In this document: in pieces, positions 1 to 9,327 of the stretch | Numbering within the stretch: position 1 is the first letter of the stretch | Layout of the letters: each line of letters begins with the position of its first letter | Assembly: GCA_903893815.1 (NCBI GenBank) | Contig: CAITNS010000053.1 | Coordinates: forward strand, 1-64,000 | DNA from: an uncultured Bacteroidota bacterium | Lineage (GTDB): Bacteria > Bacteroidota > Bacteroidia > B-17B0 > Aurantibacillaceae | Length of the DNA: 64,000 nt | Direction of reading: 5' to 3' | Translations under genes and position numbers: made by a program | The notes under the pieces: model-generated | What the model saw: the letters and a program-made list of their open reading frames with translations, nothing else | Database searches by the model: none | What the model was told of the DNA's origin: nothing

Positions 1-134
1 ACAAGGCTTTTCATTTTTCGTGGTAAATCATATTGCTGATTAGTTGCTCTCCAGCAGAGCTAATTTACTCTTCTGACTTACGGGACTAGTATAACAATTA
101 TTTTTATCAAAAACACCAACTATTTTTGGCACCA

Positions 135-272
135 TTACCATGTTTTTTGTATTTTCAAACGTTTGGCTTTATGAAAAGCACCTTTATCGATTACAATTAC
201 TTTAAGCTCTTGATGATTTGTCAAGAAAAATTCATTAAGAAATAATTCAAAGTAATCTGTATTACAATAAGG
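135..272 (-). pseudogene. Remnant of a DDE-type (IS630-like) transposase
   Basis: Read on the minus strand, about 45 codons are open and then hit a stop. They resemble the C-terminal half of IS630/DDE_3 transposases: a stretch like NTDYFELFLNEF is followed by VIVIDKGAFHKAKRLKI, where the aspartate matches a catalytic Asp of the DDE triad. Stops lie on both sides, the expected PPYSPELNP-like segment is not recognisable downstream, and no terminal repeats are seen. I read it as a decayed fragment. Outside it, positions 1-134 and 273-312 show nothing I can name. Confidence 0.45.
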
Positions 273-312
273 TCATTCTAATAAAAACGAGGTTACATTA
301 ATTAGAAAAAAA

Positions 313-2673
313 TTATCTGCAGCCTGCTTCTCTATAATCTTTTTTAGCATTAGGATTATCTAACACTTGAAACGACATGTATGGATCGCCAAATAATTTA
401 CAGTAGCGCTCAGGATTCTTTTCTTTTGCTTTGTGTAAAGCATCGCTAAACACACGGCTGTAAAATTTTTCTGGCAAATGAGATGCAATTGAAATATAAC
501 TGAATAATAAATCTTCACTCACATTTTCTACTTTTAAAAACGGCTCTAATACAGTTGAAGAAAATTTATAATCTTTTCCTCTTGTAAATACATAAGCCAA
601 TTTTAAAGCATTTTGCCAACTAGCTTCTTTAAAGTTATAGAAACCTTTAATCTTATTAATGCATGCTTCTATTTGCGCATCTGCGCCATCAGTAGTATCC
701 AAAGACTCTATAATTTTAAATTGCCACTCAATATTTAAACCATCTACTAATTTCTTACTAATTTTTGATTTATACAAGGCATCAATTTCTTGTTGCATTT
801 TCGCTTGTTGTTCTTTCGTTCCAGTAGTTGAATCAATTTTTATAGAGCAAAAAATACGATTAAATCTCACTACATCACTAGCGGGATCAATTTTTTCTAT
901 GCGCTTAAATTCCGCATAGTCATCTTCATCCACAATACTGCTATTAGCTATGTAATTGTAATACGCTTTATTATTTAATAAATTAATAAACTTTGGATTC
1001 TCTGAAATTTTAAAGCTATCCAACACATCTTCTGTATATTTTTTAGCTATTTTTCGAGTAGAAGCATATTCCATAATTTTATATGCCTGACTCATTTTAT
1101 TTGCTTTGATAGCTCTGTTAAATGATACAGTTGTGAATTTTTGTTCTTTATCTCCAGAAATATCGTAAGTAACATCCATTACCATTTGCGCAAAACGTTG
1201 CTTCGCTAAAACAGGCTCTAGTTCATTTAATAAAGCACCATCGTTATTAATTTTTTTAATAGCTTTCTCTTTTCCCAATTTTACTAAATCGGCATACTTA
1301 CCGTCTTCCATTTCTAACTCAAATAAAACCCATGAATCTTTAGTTTCGATATTAGGAGTAATCTTATTTTGCTGCATACTTTGTAATACATTAGTTACAC
1401 TCTCTGCACGCTTGCGCTGTAACTTAGCATTTGCGCTTGCATCTCCTTCAATAGATGAATAAGCATAAATATATAAACCATCAATCATAAAATCAGGTTC
1501 ATTTAGTGCTTTTATAAATGGTGCAATATCCTCAGGTTTAAACTCTGATTTATTTTTCTCGAAAGGAATGGTGAAATTTAAAATAGAACTTTCTGATTTT
1601 GGTTCAAATGCAGGCTTTAATCCAACTGTTGAATCAGCAGGAATTATACCCACAGGCGTACTACTTTCTTGATCACCTTTTTCTAAATAACTACGTGTAA
1701 CGGTTTTACAAACGTGTCCATCTTGCACGACAATTAAGTTTAATTCATAAGGACCAGTAATTTTTGGGTTAAATTTACCCATCTCAATTTTTAATTTATT
1801 AATCTTAACTTTTTTCTTTGCTTTTGGATCTGGCTTAACTAAGTTCTTAGCAAATACCTGATCTTTAGCAATCACCTTACCCATAATACCTTTATTTTGG
1901 TAATTGTTATCTACAATATTATAATCTGCTTTTTCATATTGCGATTTTTGAACAACATCCACCGCTAAACCATCTTTTGTTTTCTTTAATAAACGTTTTA
2001 AATCTTTTAGGTTGGCATACTCTAAATAAATTTTTCCGTTTTCAACCTTTAAACCTTTTTGTAAAACATCGTAGTTTTTCCATTTCTCACAAGATTTACA
2101 AGATTTGGCATCTGGAGTTAATAATTTTTTAGACTTTGTATTAAAAGGTACTGCTAGTTCTTTTTTCATTTTAGCCCCTGTATTAAAGCTGTCGTAACCT
2201 CCAAACACTGCGGTTGCAACTATTTTTTTACCATCCTTTTGCATCACACATTTAATACCAATCAACATATATTGAGGCTTCAATAAAATTTCCTTATCTT
2301 TTTTGTTGTTTTCCCAACGCGTCCAAATTACTTTAGCAACTTCAGCCGTTTTATAATTATCGCGTCCTTTACTAACTGGAGATAACATAGTTACTTCCTC
2401 ACCTTTTTGAGTACCGCCAGCTTTCACCAAATTCTTTTTCACTTTTTCAGGATCAACTTTAGCAACACCCGCCTTGGCAAACTTATTACAATCAATAGCC
2501 GCTGCATCAATTAAAACCTGATTAACTTCAAAAGTATCTAGGCCATTTTTTAGTCGGAATTTGTTTAATTCTCTTACCAAAATGTTAGGTAAATCGTCAA
2601 TATTAAAATTTTCCTGGGCTTGAGCTACAGTTATGGAAAATAGAATAACAAAAGAAAATAGTAGTCTTCTCAT
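313..2673 (-). CDS. Secreted CAP-domain and OmpA-like protein
   Basis: 786 residues with an N-terminal signal peptide ending near AQA. Residues about 20-165 resemble a CAP/SCP-like domain: the pattern LVRELNKFRLKNGL followed by an Ala-rich helix matches bacterial CAP proteins. A CxxC pair lies near residue 191. Residues about 363-440 look OmpA-like, with a predicted strand NFTIPFEKNKSEF, then an IYAYSSIEGD strand and an RKRAESV helix, the order seen in peptidoglycan-associated domains. The remaining 340 residues are helical and unrecognised. It is probably periplasmic or envelope-attached. It is divergent from accC and its 3' end borders the transposase remnant. Function is unknown. Confidence 0.6.
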   Translation of the reverse strand: MRRLLFSFVILFSITVAQAQENFNIDDLPNILVRELNKFRLKNGLDTFEVNQVLIDAAAIDCNKFAKAGVAKVDPEKVKKNLVKAGGTQKGEEVTMLSPVSKGRDNYKTAEVAKVIWTRWENNKKDKEILLKPQYMLIGIKCVMQKDGKKIVATAVFGGYDSFNTGAKMKKELAVPFNTKSKKLLTPDAKSCKSCEKWKNYDVLQKGLKVENGKIYLEYANLKDLKRLLKKTKDGLAVDVVQKSQYEKADYNIVDNNYQNKGIMGKVIAKDQVFAKNLVKPDPKAKKKVKINKLKIEMGKFNPKITGPYELNLIVVQDGHVCKTVTRSYLEKGDQESSTPVGIIPADSTVGLKPAFEPKSESSILNFTIPFEKNKSEFKPEDIAPFIKALNEPDFMIDGLYIYAYSSIEGDASANAKLQRKRAESVTNVLQSMQQNKITPNIETKDSWVLFELEMEDGKYADLVKLGKEKAIKKINNDGALLNELEPVLAKQRFAQMVMDVTYDISGDKEQKFTTVSFNRAIKANKMSQAYKIMEYASTRKIAKKYTEDVLDSFKISENPKFINLLNNKAYYNYIANSSIVDEDDYAEFKRIEKIDPASDVVRFNRIFCSIKIDSTTGTKEQQAKMQQEIDALYKSKISKKLVDGLNIEWQFKIIESLDTTDGADAQIEACINKIKGFYNFKEASWQNALKLAYVFTRGKDYKFSSTVLEPFLKVENVSEDLLFSYISIASHLPEKFYSRVFSDALHKAKEKNPERYCKLFGDPYMSFQVLDNPNAKKDYREAGCR

Positions 2674-2831
2674 AGTTGGATGCTTAGTGTATTAACAAAT
2701 ATTGTAAAAAGCTTTAACAAGTGCGTTTAAGAGTATTCACAAACTATTAACAAATAGCAATTTCTTCGAAAATTCTACCAATTTAAACATCTCAATCACT
2801 ATATTCGTAACTGATTATTGTACTAATTAAG

Positions 2832-4313
2832 ATGAAGAAAATATTAATTGCCAACCGAGGAGAAATTGCTTTACGTGTGATGCGTAGTGCTAAAGAAATG
2901 GGTATTAAAACCGTTGCTATTTATAGTGAAGCCGATAGAAATGCGCCATTTGTAAATTATGCAGATGAGGCAGTATGCGTTGGTCCGCCACCAAGCGCTC
3001 AATCTTATTTACAGGGTGATAAAATTATTGCTATTTGTAAAGAGTTAGGAGTAGATGGAATTCACCCAGGATATGGATTTTTATCTGAGAATGCTGATTT
3101 TGTGCGAAAAGTTCAAAAAGCAGGAATTAACTTCATAGGACCAAGCGCAGACGCTATGGATATGATGGGCGATAAATTAAGCGCAAAAGCTACCGCTAAA
3201 AAATATAAAGTGCCAATGATTCCAGGATCAGAAGGTGCTATTAGCGATTTAGCAGAAGCCACTAAATTAGCTAAGGAAATTGGATTCCCCTTATTAATTA
3301 AGGCATCTGCTGGTGGTGGTGGAAAAGGAATGCGTTTAGTAGAAAAGGAAAGTGAAGTAGAAGAGCAAATGAAAATGGCGATAAGTGAAGCTATTTCTGC
3401 TTTTGGAAATGGAGCGGTATTCATTGAAAAATATGCTTCTGGTCCACGACACATCGAAATACAATTGTTAGCGGATAATCACGGAAACTGTGTTTACTTA
3501 TTTGAACGCGAATGCAGTATTCAACGTCGCCATCAAAAAGTTATTGAAGAAGCTCCTTCAGCGGTGTTGACTCCAGAATTAAGAAAAGCCATGGGTGAAT
3601 GTGCTGTAAACGTTGCCAAAGCTTGTAATTACAGTGGTGCTGGAACAGTTGAGTTTTTGGTAGATGATCAATTAAATTTCTATTTCTTAGAAATGAATAC
3701 GCGTTTACAAGTAGAACATCCCGTTTCAGAAATGATTACAGGATTGGATTTAGTAAAAGAACAAATTAAAGTAGCGCGTGGCGAAAAATTATCTTTTACT
3801 CAAGATGATTTAAAAATAAACGGCCATGCTATTGAAGTGCGTGTATGTGCAGAAGATCCAACTAATAATTTTTTACCAGATATTGGCACTTTAAAAACAT
3901 ACCGTGTACCAACTGGTCCTGGTGTGCGTGTAGATGATTCGTTTACTGAAGGAATGGATATTCCTATTTATTATGATCCAATGATTGCTAAATTAATTGT
4001 TCATGGTAAAGATAGAACAGAAGCGATTGAGAAAATGTTACGCGCTATTCAAGATTACCAAATTACAGGTGTAGAAACAACCTTACCTTTTTGTGCCTTT
4101 GTATTAAAGCACGAAGCTTTTGTAAGCGGTAAGTTTGATACTGGTTTTATTCCAAAATATTTTAAACCTGAAATGTTAAATAAATCTAATTCAAACGAAG
4201 AAGAAGTAGCCTCTATTTTTGGAGCGTTTATGGCATCTAATTTGAATAGCAAAGCCCAAGAGCAAAGTAACAGTTCTGGTCCGAAATCTAAATGGCGATT
4301 AAACCGCGTCTAA
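2832..4313 (+). CDS. accC: Biotin carboxylase subunit of an acyl/acetyl-CoA carboxylase
   Basis: 493 residues. Carboxylates the biotin carried by BCCP using ATP and bicarbonate, the first half-reaction of malonyl-CoA (or another acyl-CoA) carboxylation, in the cytoplasm. It begins MKKILIANRGEIALRVMR. The ATP-grasp glycine loop KASAGGGGKGM is near residue 156 and the active-site stretch EMNTRLQVEHPVSE near 287. It is about 40 residues longer than Escherichia coli AccC, with a polar tail ending in a SKWRLNRV-like motif. Such tails occur in Bacteroidota acyl-CoA carboxylase alpha subunits, so the acyl substrate is not certain. No accB or carboxyltransferase gene is adjacent. A strong terminator follows. 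Confidence 0.92.
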   Translation: MKKILIANRGEIALRVMRSAKEMGIKTVAIYSEADRNAPFVNYADEAVCVGPPPSAQSYLQGDKIIAICKELGVDGIHPGYGFLSENADFVRKVQKAGINFIGPSADAMDMMGDKLSAKATAKKYKVPMIPGSEGAISDLAEATKLAKEIGFPLLIKASAGGGGKGMRLVEKESEVEEQMKMAISEAISAFGNGAVFIEKYASGPRHIEIQLLADNHGNCVYLFERECSIQRRHQKVIEEAPSAVLTPELRKAMGECAVNVAKACNYSGAGTVEFLVDDQLNFYFLEMNTRLQVEHPVSEMITGLDLVKEQIKVARGEKLSFTQDDLKINGHAIEVRVCAEDPTNNFLPDIGTLKTYRVPTGPGVRVDDSFTEGMDIPIYYDPMIAKLIVHGKDRTEAIEKMLRAIQDYQITGVETTLPFCAFVLKHEAFVSGKFDTGFIPKYFKPEMLNKSNSNEEEVASIFGAFMASNLNSKAQEQSNSSGPKSKWRLNRV

Positions 4314-4317
4314 TTTT

Positions 4318-4346
4318 AAAGGTAACCGAAGGGTTACCTTTTTCGT
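4318..4346 (+). terminator. Rho-independent terminator of accC
   Basis: A perfect 10-bp stem (AAAGGTAACC with its complement GGTTACCTTT) and a 4-nt loop begin 5 nt after the accC stop codon, followed by a short T-rich tract. Confidence 0.85.
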
Positions 4347-4364
4347 TTAAGGGATTAACAGAAT

Positions 4365-4994
4365 ATGAATCAACTCATCATATTTAAATTTAAACTAACA
4401 ATCCTATTTAGTTGTTTGTTGTTTCAATTTTATGCTCAAACTAGTGATGATGTGATTGTACCAACCGATAAACCAAAAGTAGTTTATAAAGTTTGGGCCG
4501 AAGTGATTAATGGAGATACGGTTCCTAGTATTCGTTTACCAGATATTTGGATATACGCCGATTATCCTTACAAAAACAAAAAACAATATGAAGCTTGGAA
4601 CAGAACTAAATACAATGTAAAAAAAGTTTATCCTTATGCAATTTTGGCGGCAGCTAAATTAAAAGAGTATAATCGTATCCTCGAACAAATGCCAAACGAA
4701 GCTTCTCGAAAAGCTTATATGAAAACAGTAGAGAAAGAATTAAAAGCCGAATTTGAAGAACCATTGAAAGATTTAAGCATGAATCAAGGTCGTATTTTAT
4801 TAAAACTCATTGATCGTGAAACAGGAAACACTAGCTACGAATTAGTGAAAAATTTAAGAGGCGGTTTTCAAGCATTTATGTGGCAAAGTGTGGCTCGCAT
4901 ATTTGGTAGCAACATGAAATCGGAATATGACCCAAATGGGGAAGATATTATGATTGAACGTGCAATAAAATTAGTAGAAGCTGGGCAGTTTTAA
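4365..4994 (+). CDS. DUF4294 family exported protein
   Basis: 209 residues with an N-terminal hydrophobic signal sequence ending near FYAQ. The body carries features of the Bacteroidota-specific DUF4294 family: a VPSIRLPDIWIYADYPYKN segment, a YPYAILAAAKLKEYN helix and a C-terminal RGGFQAFMWQSVARIFG segment. The family has no established role that I know of. It lies just after the accC terminator and 45 nt before an M28 peptidase on the same strand, so it could share a transcript with the peptidase and exporter. It is probably periplasmic. Confidence 0.75.
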   Translation: MNQLIIFKFKLTILFSCLLFQFYAQTSDDVIVPTDKPKVVYKVWAEVINGDTVPSIRLPDIWIYADYPYKNKKQYEAWNRTKYNVKKVYPYAILAAAKLKEYNRILEQMPNEASRKAYMKTVEKELKAEFEEPLKDLSMNQGRILLKLIDRETGNTSYELVKNLRGGFQAFMWQSVARIFGSNMKSEYDPNGEDIMIERAIKLVEAGQF

Positions 4995-5039
4995 GTTTTA
5001 AAATAGTATTTTTAATCTCATTATTTATAGCCTTAAATT

Positions 5040-6425
5040 ATGAGCCTAAATCATATCTTCATTTCATTATTTTTAGTTAGTATTTCATTACATTCTTATT
5101 CTCAAAATAAAGATAGTATTGTTTTACGTAAACACTTTGACTATTATTTGACTCAAAGTAATTGTTATAAAAACTTAGAGTTCCTTTCCACTAAAATAGA
5201 AAGTCGCTTAAGCGGTTCCCCTGGAGCAGCCAAGGCGGTATCGTGGGCAAAAAAAGCAATGTATGAAGCAGGAGCCGATACTGTTTACCTGCAACCTTGC
5301 ATGGTACCTCATTGGGTAAGAGGTGAAAAAGAAACTTGTACATCCATCAATTCAAAAACAAAAAAACAAACTAACTATAACATTTGTGCCTTAGGCAATT
5401 CGGTTGGGACTAATAAAACAGGCTTAAATGCACCTGTCATTATCGTTAATAGTTATGTTCAACTCGATTCTTTGGGAGAGAAAAATATCAAAGGTAAAAT
5501 TGTGTTTTATAATGTATACTTTGACCATAAACATTTAAGCACTGGCACTTGTTATGGAGAAACTGTTACTTACCGCTATTCGGGCCCCAGTAAAGCCGCT
5601 AAGTATGGCGCCATTGCAACCATCGTTCGCAGTATGAGTTCTATTAACAATAATTTTCCACACACAGGAGTAATGGGCTACGATACGGTTTTGATAAAAA
5701 ACAAAATACCTGCTTGTGCTATTAGCTTCAGCGGTGCGGATAAATTACTAGAAGAATTAAAAGCTAATCCCGCTTTGACTCTTCAATTAAAAATGAATTG
5801 CCAAATGCTAGCAAAAGAATTATCATATAATGTAGTTGGAGAAATTAAAGGCTCTGAAAAACCAAATGAAATTATTATGGCAGGCGGCCATTTAGATGCT
5901 TGGGATAACGGACAAGGTGCGCATGACGATGGCGCTGGTGTGGTGCAAGCTATAGAAGTTTTAGCGATGTATAAAAAACAAAACATTAAACCAAAACATA
6001 CCATACGTGCGGTTGCATTTATGAATGAAGAAAATGGTGGTGCTGGTGGCAAAGCCTATTTTGAAGATACCAAAAAAAATAATTTAAAACACATTGCTGC
6101 TTTAGAAAGCGATGCTGGTGGATTTTCGCCAAGGGGTATTGCTATTGATACAACCATGGGGGCGTATAAAAAAGTATTAAGCTGGAAATCGTTATTAGAT
6201 CCATATTTTGTTCAATACATTAAAATTGGAGGTCACGGGGCTGATATTGGCTATTTAGCAGATATAGGAGTTCCTTTAATGGGCTTTGAACCTGATGGAC
6301 AAAAATATTTTGATTATCACCATACAGCGGATGACACCTTTGATAAAATAAATAAACGCGAATTAGAATTAAGTGCTGGAGTAATAGGCTCCTTAATTTA
6401 TTTAATAGACACTAAAGGCTGGTAA
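5040..6425 (+). CDS. Secreted M28-family zinc aminopeptidase
   Basis: 461 residues with a signal peptide (residues about 1-21). Residues about 100-250 are compatible with a PA-type insert. The metallopeptidase core follows: GGHLDAWDNGQGAHDDGAG near residue 282 gives the His and Asp zinc ligands, NEENGG near 330 gives the catalytic and ligand glutamates, ESDAGGFSP gives a further Asp, and HHTADDTFDK near the C-terminus gives the last His. All M28 ligands appear present, so it should be active, probably as a periplasmic or outer-membrane aminopeptidase. Its TAA stop overlaps the ATG of the next gene by one base, so the two are translationally coupled. Confidence 0.88.
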   Translation: MSLNHIFISLFLVSISLHSYSQNKDSIVLRKHFDYYLTQSNCYKNLEFLSTKIESRLSGSPGAAKAVSWAKKAMYEAGADTVYLQPCMVPHWVRGEKETCTSINSKTKKQTNYNICALGNSVGTNKTGLNAPVIIVNSYVQLDSLGEKNIKGKIVFYNVYFDHKHLSTGTCYGETVTYRYSGPSKAAKYGAIATIVRSMSSINNNFPHTGVMGYDTVLIKNKIPACAISFSGADKLLEELKANPALTLQLKMNCQMLAKELSYNVVGEIKGSEKPNEIIMAGGHLDAWDNGQGAHDDGAGVVQAIEVLAMYKKQNIKPKHTIRAVAFMNEENGGAGGKAYFEDTKKNNLKHIAALESDAGGFSPRGIAIDTTMGAYKKVLSWKSLLDPYFVQYIKIGGHGADIGYLADIGVPLMGFEPDGQKYFDYHHTADDTFDKINKRELELSAGVIGSLIYLIDTKGW

Positions 6426-8686
6426 TGAAAATCCCTCAAAAATTACTTAACACATCTGTTCTCGTTTTCGTTATTGCGTTTACAATACTTTGCGCATTTC
6501 AAATTAAAAAATTAAAATTCAATTACGATTTCGAAGCTTTCTTTCCTAACGAAGACGATGAGCTAGGTGTATACGAAACACATCGCAATCGCTTTGAATG
6601 GGATAATGAATTTGTATTGTTGGGAATAGAAAATAAAAAAGGAATCTTTCAGAAAGATTTTTTAGAAAAAATAGAGAAACTATCCAATGAGTTAAAAGAT
6701 ATTCCACATACGGATAGAATTATTTCGCCCACTACTATCAAAAATATTTCGTTAAGTGGTTTAGCTCCAGTTCAAAAAAGATTATTACACATCGATGATC
6801 CATCTTTATACAAAGATGACAGTATTGCCATTTATAGCACACCCGAACTAATTGGTTCTTTCTTCCCTAAAGATGCCAAGTCTATTTCTATTTTTATTAA
6901 AACAAAAGATAATCTCAGTAAAGTTAAAAGCGATAGTTTAGCTCGCAATATTGAAAAAGCATTTAATAAATACCATTTCGACGAAGTTCATTTTGTGGGG
7001 CGGATTGTTGCACAAGATGTGTATTTGAAAAATTTAGAAAAAGAATTTGTGTATTTCTTAGCCATCTCTTTTGTTTTGGTAATCTTATTTTTATGGGTTT
7101 CTTTTAGATCGCTATACGGCATCGTTGTTCCTATGACGATTGTAATAGTTTCTATATTTTGGACTTTAGGTATTATGGCCATGATGAATCAATCATTAGA
7201 TATTATGACCTGTATGCTACCAACCATGATATTTATTGCGGGGATGAGTGATGTAGTGCATTTCTTTTCTAAATACTTTGAAGAAGTTGGTAAAGGAACT
7301 GAAAAACAAAAGATATATCCATTAATTTTAAAAGAAGTTGGTTTCCCAACTTTCTTAACTTTAATAACAACTGTTGTTGGTTTTATATCTCTTCTATTTT
7401 CAAGCATTAAACCTATTAAAGATTTTGGCTTATACACCTCTGTAGGAATCATCATCGCTTTTTGTTTGACTTATACTCTCTTGCCAGCCCTACTCTATTT
7501 CTTTACACCAAAAAAATTAGTGGCTGTGCACGACCATAATAATAAAACGTATAATGTGATGCGTAATGTGTTGTTTTGGATTTTCAGAAACCAAAAAACA
7601 ATTATTGTTACTACCTGTTTACTGTTAGTGCTTTCGGCAATCGGCGTTTATAAAATTAAAGTCAATAATATTTTATTAGAAGATTTATCCGATGGTGTAA
7701 AAATTAAACAAGACTTTGTTTTTTTTGATAAACATTATAGCGGAGTTCGTCCTTTAGAATTAGCTATTACAATCAAGAACAAAGATAAAACGGTTTGGGA
7801 TTATGATGTGATGCAACAGCTGAATTCCGTGGATGATTATTTAAAGAAAGAGTATCATGCTGGCTTTATGTATTCGCCAGCTATGCTTGCTAAAAACATC
7901 AACAAAGCATTAAATGATCAAACATCTGGCGAAGGCAAATTTCCATCGGCTGAAGAATATGAAGATGTTAAAAAACAATTAAAGGATAACAAAAAAAATA
8001 AAGACTTAAAACGCATCATTACCATTGATGGAAAGTATGCCCGCATTAGTGGAAAAATGTGTGATGTTGGAAGCTACATTGTAAAAGAACAGAACATACA
8101 TTTTGAAGAATTCATTAAATCACATATCAACTCAAACGACATAGAAATAAAACTTACTGGTGCTGCCCATTTAATGGACAGAAATAACGAGTACATGGTA
8201 ACCAATATGGCTCAAGGTTTTTTATTTTCCATTATTGTCATTATCATTCTAACTTATTTCTTACATAAAAGTTGGCGAATGGTTTTAGTATTTATTTTAC
8301 CAAACTTAATTCCACTCATCATTATAGCAGGTATTATGGGCTTTGCTGGCATCGAATTAAAAGCAGCCACTTCATTAGTGTTTAGTATTGCCTTTGGTGT
8401 GGCCACCGACGATACTATACATTTTATTTCGCGATTAAAAATAGAATTAGGTTATGGCAAGTCACTAATCTATGCCTTTAAACGAACTTATTTTGAAACA
8501 GGAAAACCAATTTTATTAACCACTTTTATTTTAATGGGCGGCTTTGTCAGTTTAATGGTGAGTGATTTTCAAAGTACCTTTTATTTTGGTTTCTTAATTT
8601 GTATCACCATTGTAATTGCGGTAATCGCCGATTTATTTTTATTACCCGTATTGTTATTTTGGATTTTAGGAAAACGAAAAAAATGA
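6425..8686 (+). CDS. RND-superfamily (MMPL-type) exporter
   Basis: 753 residues, an inner-membrane protein with the internal duplication of the RND superfamily. Each half has one N-terminal helix (residues about 8-28 and 390-408), a large periplasmic loop and a five-helix bundle (about 205-360 and 595-750). The patterns GMSDVVHFFSKYFEE and GVATDDTIHFISRLK are the matching helix-4 motifs of the halves, with the conserved acidic residue of sterol-sensing/MMPL proteins. It is related to the hydrophobe/lipid exporter branch. The substrate is unknown. It overlaps the M28 gene by one base and is followed 7 nt later by an acetyltransferase gene. Confidence 0.85.
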   Translation: MKIPQKLLNTSVLVFVIAFTILCAFQIKKLKFNYDFEAFFPNEDDELGVYETHRNRFEWDNEFVLLGIENKKGIFQKDFLEKIEKLSNELKDIPHTDRIISPTTIKNISLSGLAPVQKRLLHIDDPSLYKDDSIAIYSTPELIGSFFPKDAKSISIFIKTKDNLSKVKSDSLARNIEKAFNKYHFDEVHFVGRIVAQDVYLKNLEKEFVYFLAISFVLVILFLWVSFRSLYGIVVPMTIVIVSIFWTLGIMAMMNQSLDIMTCMLPTMIFIAGMSDVVHFFSKYFEEVGKGTEKQKIYPLILKEVGFPTFLTLITTVVGFISLLFSSIKPIKDFGLYTSVGIIIAFCLTYTLLPALLYFFTPKKLVAVHDHNNKTYNVMRNVLFWIFRNQKTIIVTTCLLLVLSAIGVYKIKVNNILLEDLSDGVKIKQDFVFFDKHYSGVRPLELAITIKNKDKTVWDYDVMQQLNSVDDYLKKEYHAGFMYSPAMLAKNINKALNDQTSGEGKFPSAEEYEDVKKQLKDNKKNKDLKRIITIDGKYARISGKMCDVGSYIVKEQNIHFEEFIKSHINSNDIEIKLTGAAHLMDRNNEYMVTNMAQGFLFSIIVIIILTYFLHKSWRMVLVFILPNLIPLIIIAGIMGFAGIELKAATSLVFSIAFGVATDDTIHFISRLKIELGYGKSLIYAFKRTYFETGKPILLTTFILMGGFVSLMVSDFQSTFYFGFLICITIVIAVIADLFLLPVLLFWILGKRKK

Positions 8687-8693
8687 TTTAAAA

Positions 8694-9191
8694 ATGCAAA
8701 TTACATTAAGACCTTGGCATTTGGATGATTTAGAAACGTTGGTGAGCATTGCTAATAACGCTAACATTGCAAAATATATGGCTGATGTATTTCCGCATCC
8801 TTACACTCAGGAAAAAGGAATATCTTTTATAGAATTTGCTACTACTAATACTACAGCAACAATTTTTGCCATTACCATTGATAACAAGCCTGTGGGAAGT
8901 GTTGGCTTACATTTACAAACAGATATTTTAAGAAAGAATGCAGAAATCGGTTATTGGTTAGCAGAAGATTATTGGGGAAAAGGAATTGTAACTGATGCTA
9001 TCCATCAAATAGTAAAATATGGATTTGAAAATTTAGATATTGTAAGAATTTACGCTAGAATTTACGGGACAAATATTCCATCTCAAAAAGTAGTGGAAAA
9101 ATGTGGTTTTAAATTAGAAGGAAAATATGATAAAACAATCTTTAAGAATAATGAATTTTTAGATGAATTAATTTACGCTATTAGAAAGTAA
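8694..9191 (+). CDS. GNAT-family N-acetyltransferase (RimJ/RimL-like)
   Basis: 165 residues. It starts LRPWHLDDLETLVSIANN, typical of the RimJ/RimL/SpeG branch, and carries the acetyl-CoA binding motif A as IGYWLAEDYWGKGIVTDAI, then the NIPSQKVVEKCGFKLEG motif B. It should transfer an acetyl group from acetyl-CoA to an amine, for example a protein N-terminus, amino acid or antibiotic. The substrate cannot be read from sequence. It is 7 nt downstream of the RND exporter and may be co-expressed with it. Confidence 0.85.
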   Translation: MQITLRPWHLDDLETLVSIANNANIAKYMADVFPHPYTQEKGISFIEFATTNTTATIFAITIDNKPVGSVGLHLQTDILRKNAEIGYWLAEDYWGKGIVTDAIHQIVKYGFENLDIVRIYARIYGTNIPSQKVVEKCGFKLEGKYDKTIFKNNEFLDELIYAIRK

Positions 9192-9200
9192 TAACAAATT

Positions 9201-9311
9201 GGACACAGATGACGCAGATAGTTATGATTTAATATGATAAATAAATATTGATTATGAAAATTAAAAAAATCTTAAGCAACCATAAAAAAATCAGCGATAT
9301 CAGCGTTCTAT
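9201..9311. repeat. Dispersed AACGCTGAT-type inverted repeat
   Basis: The left end reads GGACACAGATGACGCAGAT. The right end contains TCAGCGATATCAGCGTTCTAT. Read in reverse complement, the right end (ATAGAACGCTGAT...CGCTGAT...TTAAGATTTTTT) matches the element at 33459-33508. The element fills the gap before pfkA. No ORF is present. Confidence 0.6.
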
Positions 9312-9327
9312 AAATAAATAAAAGCAC

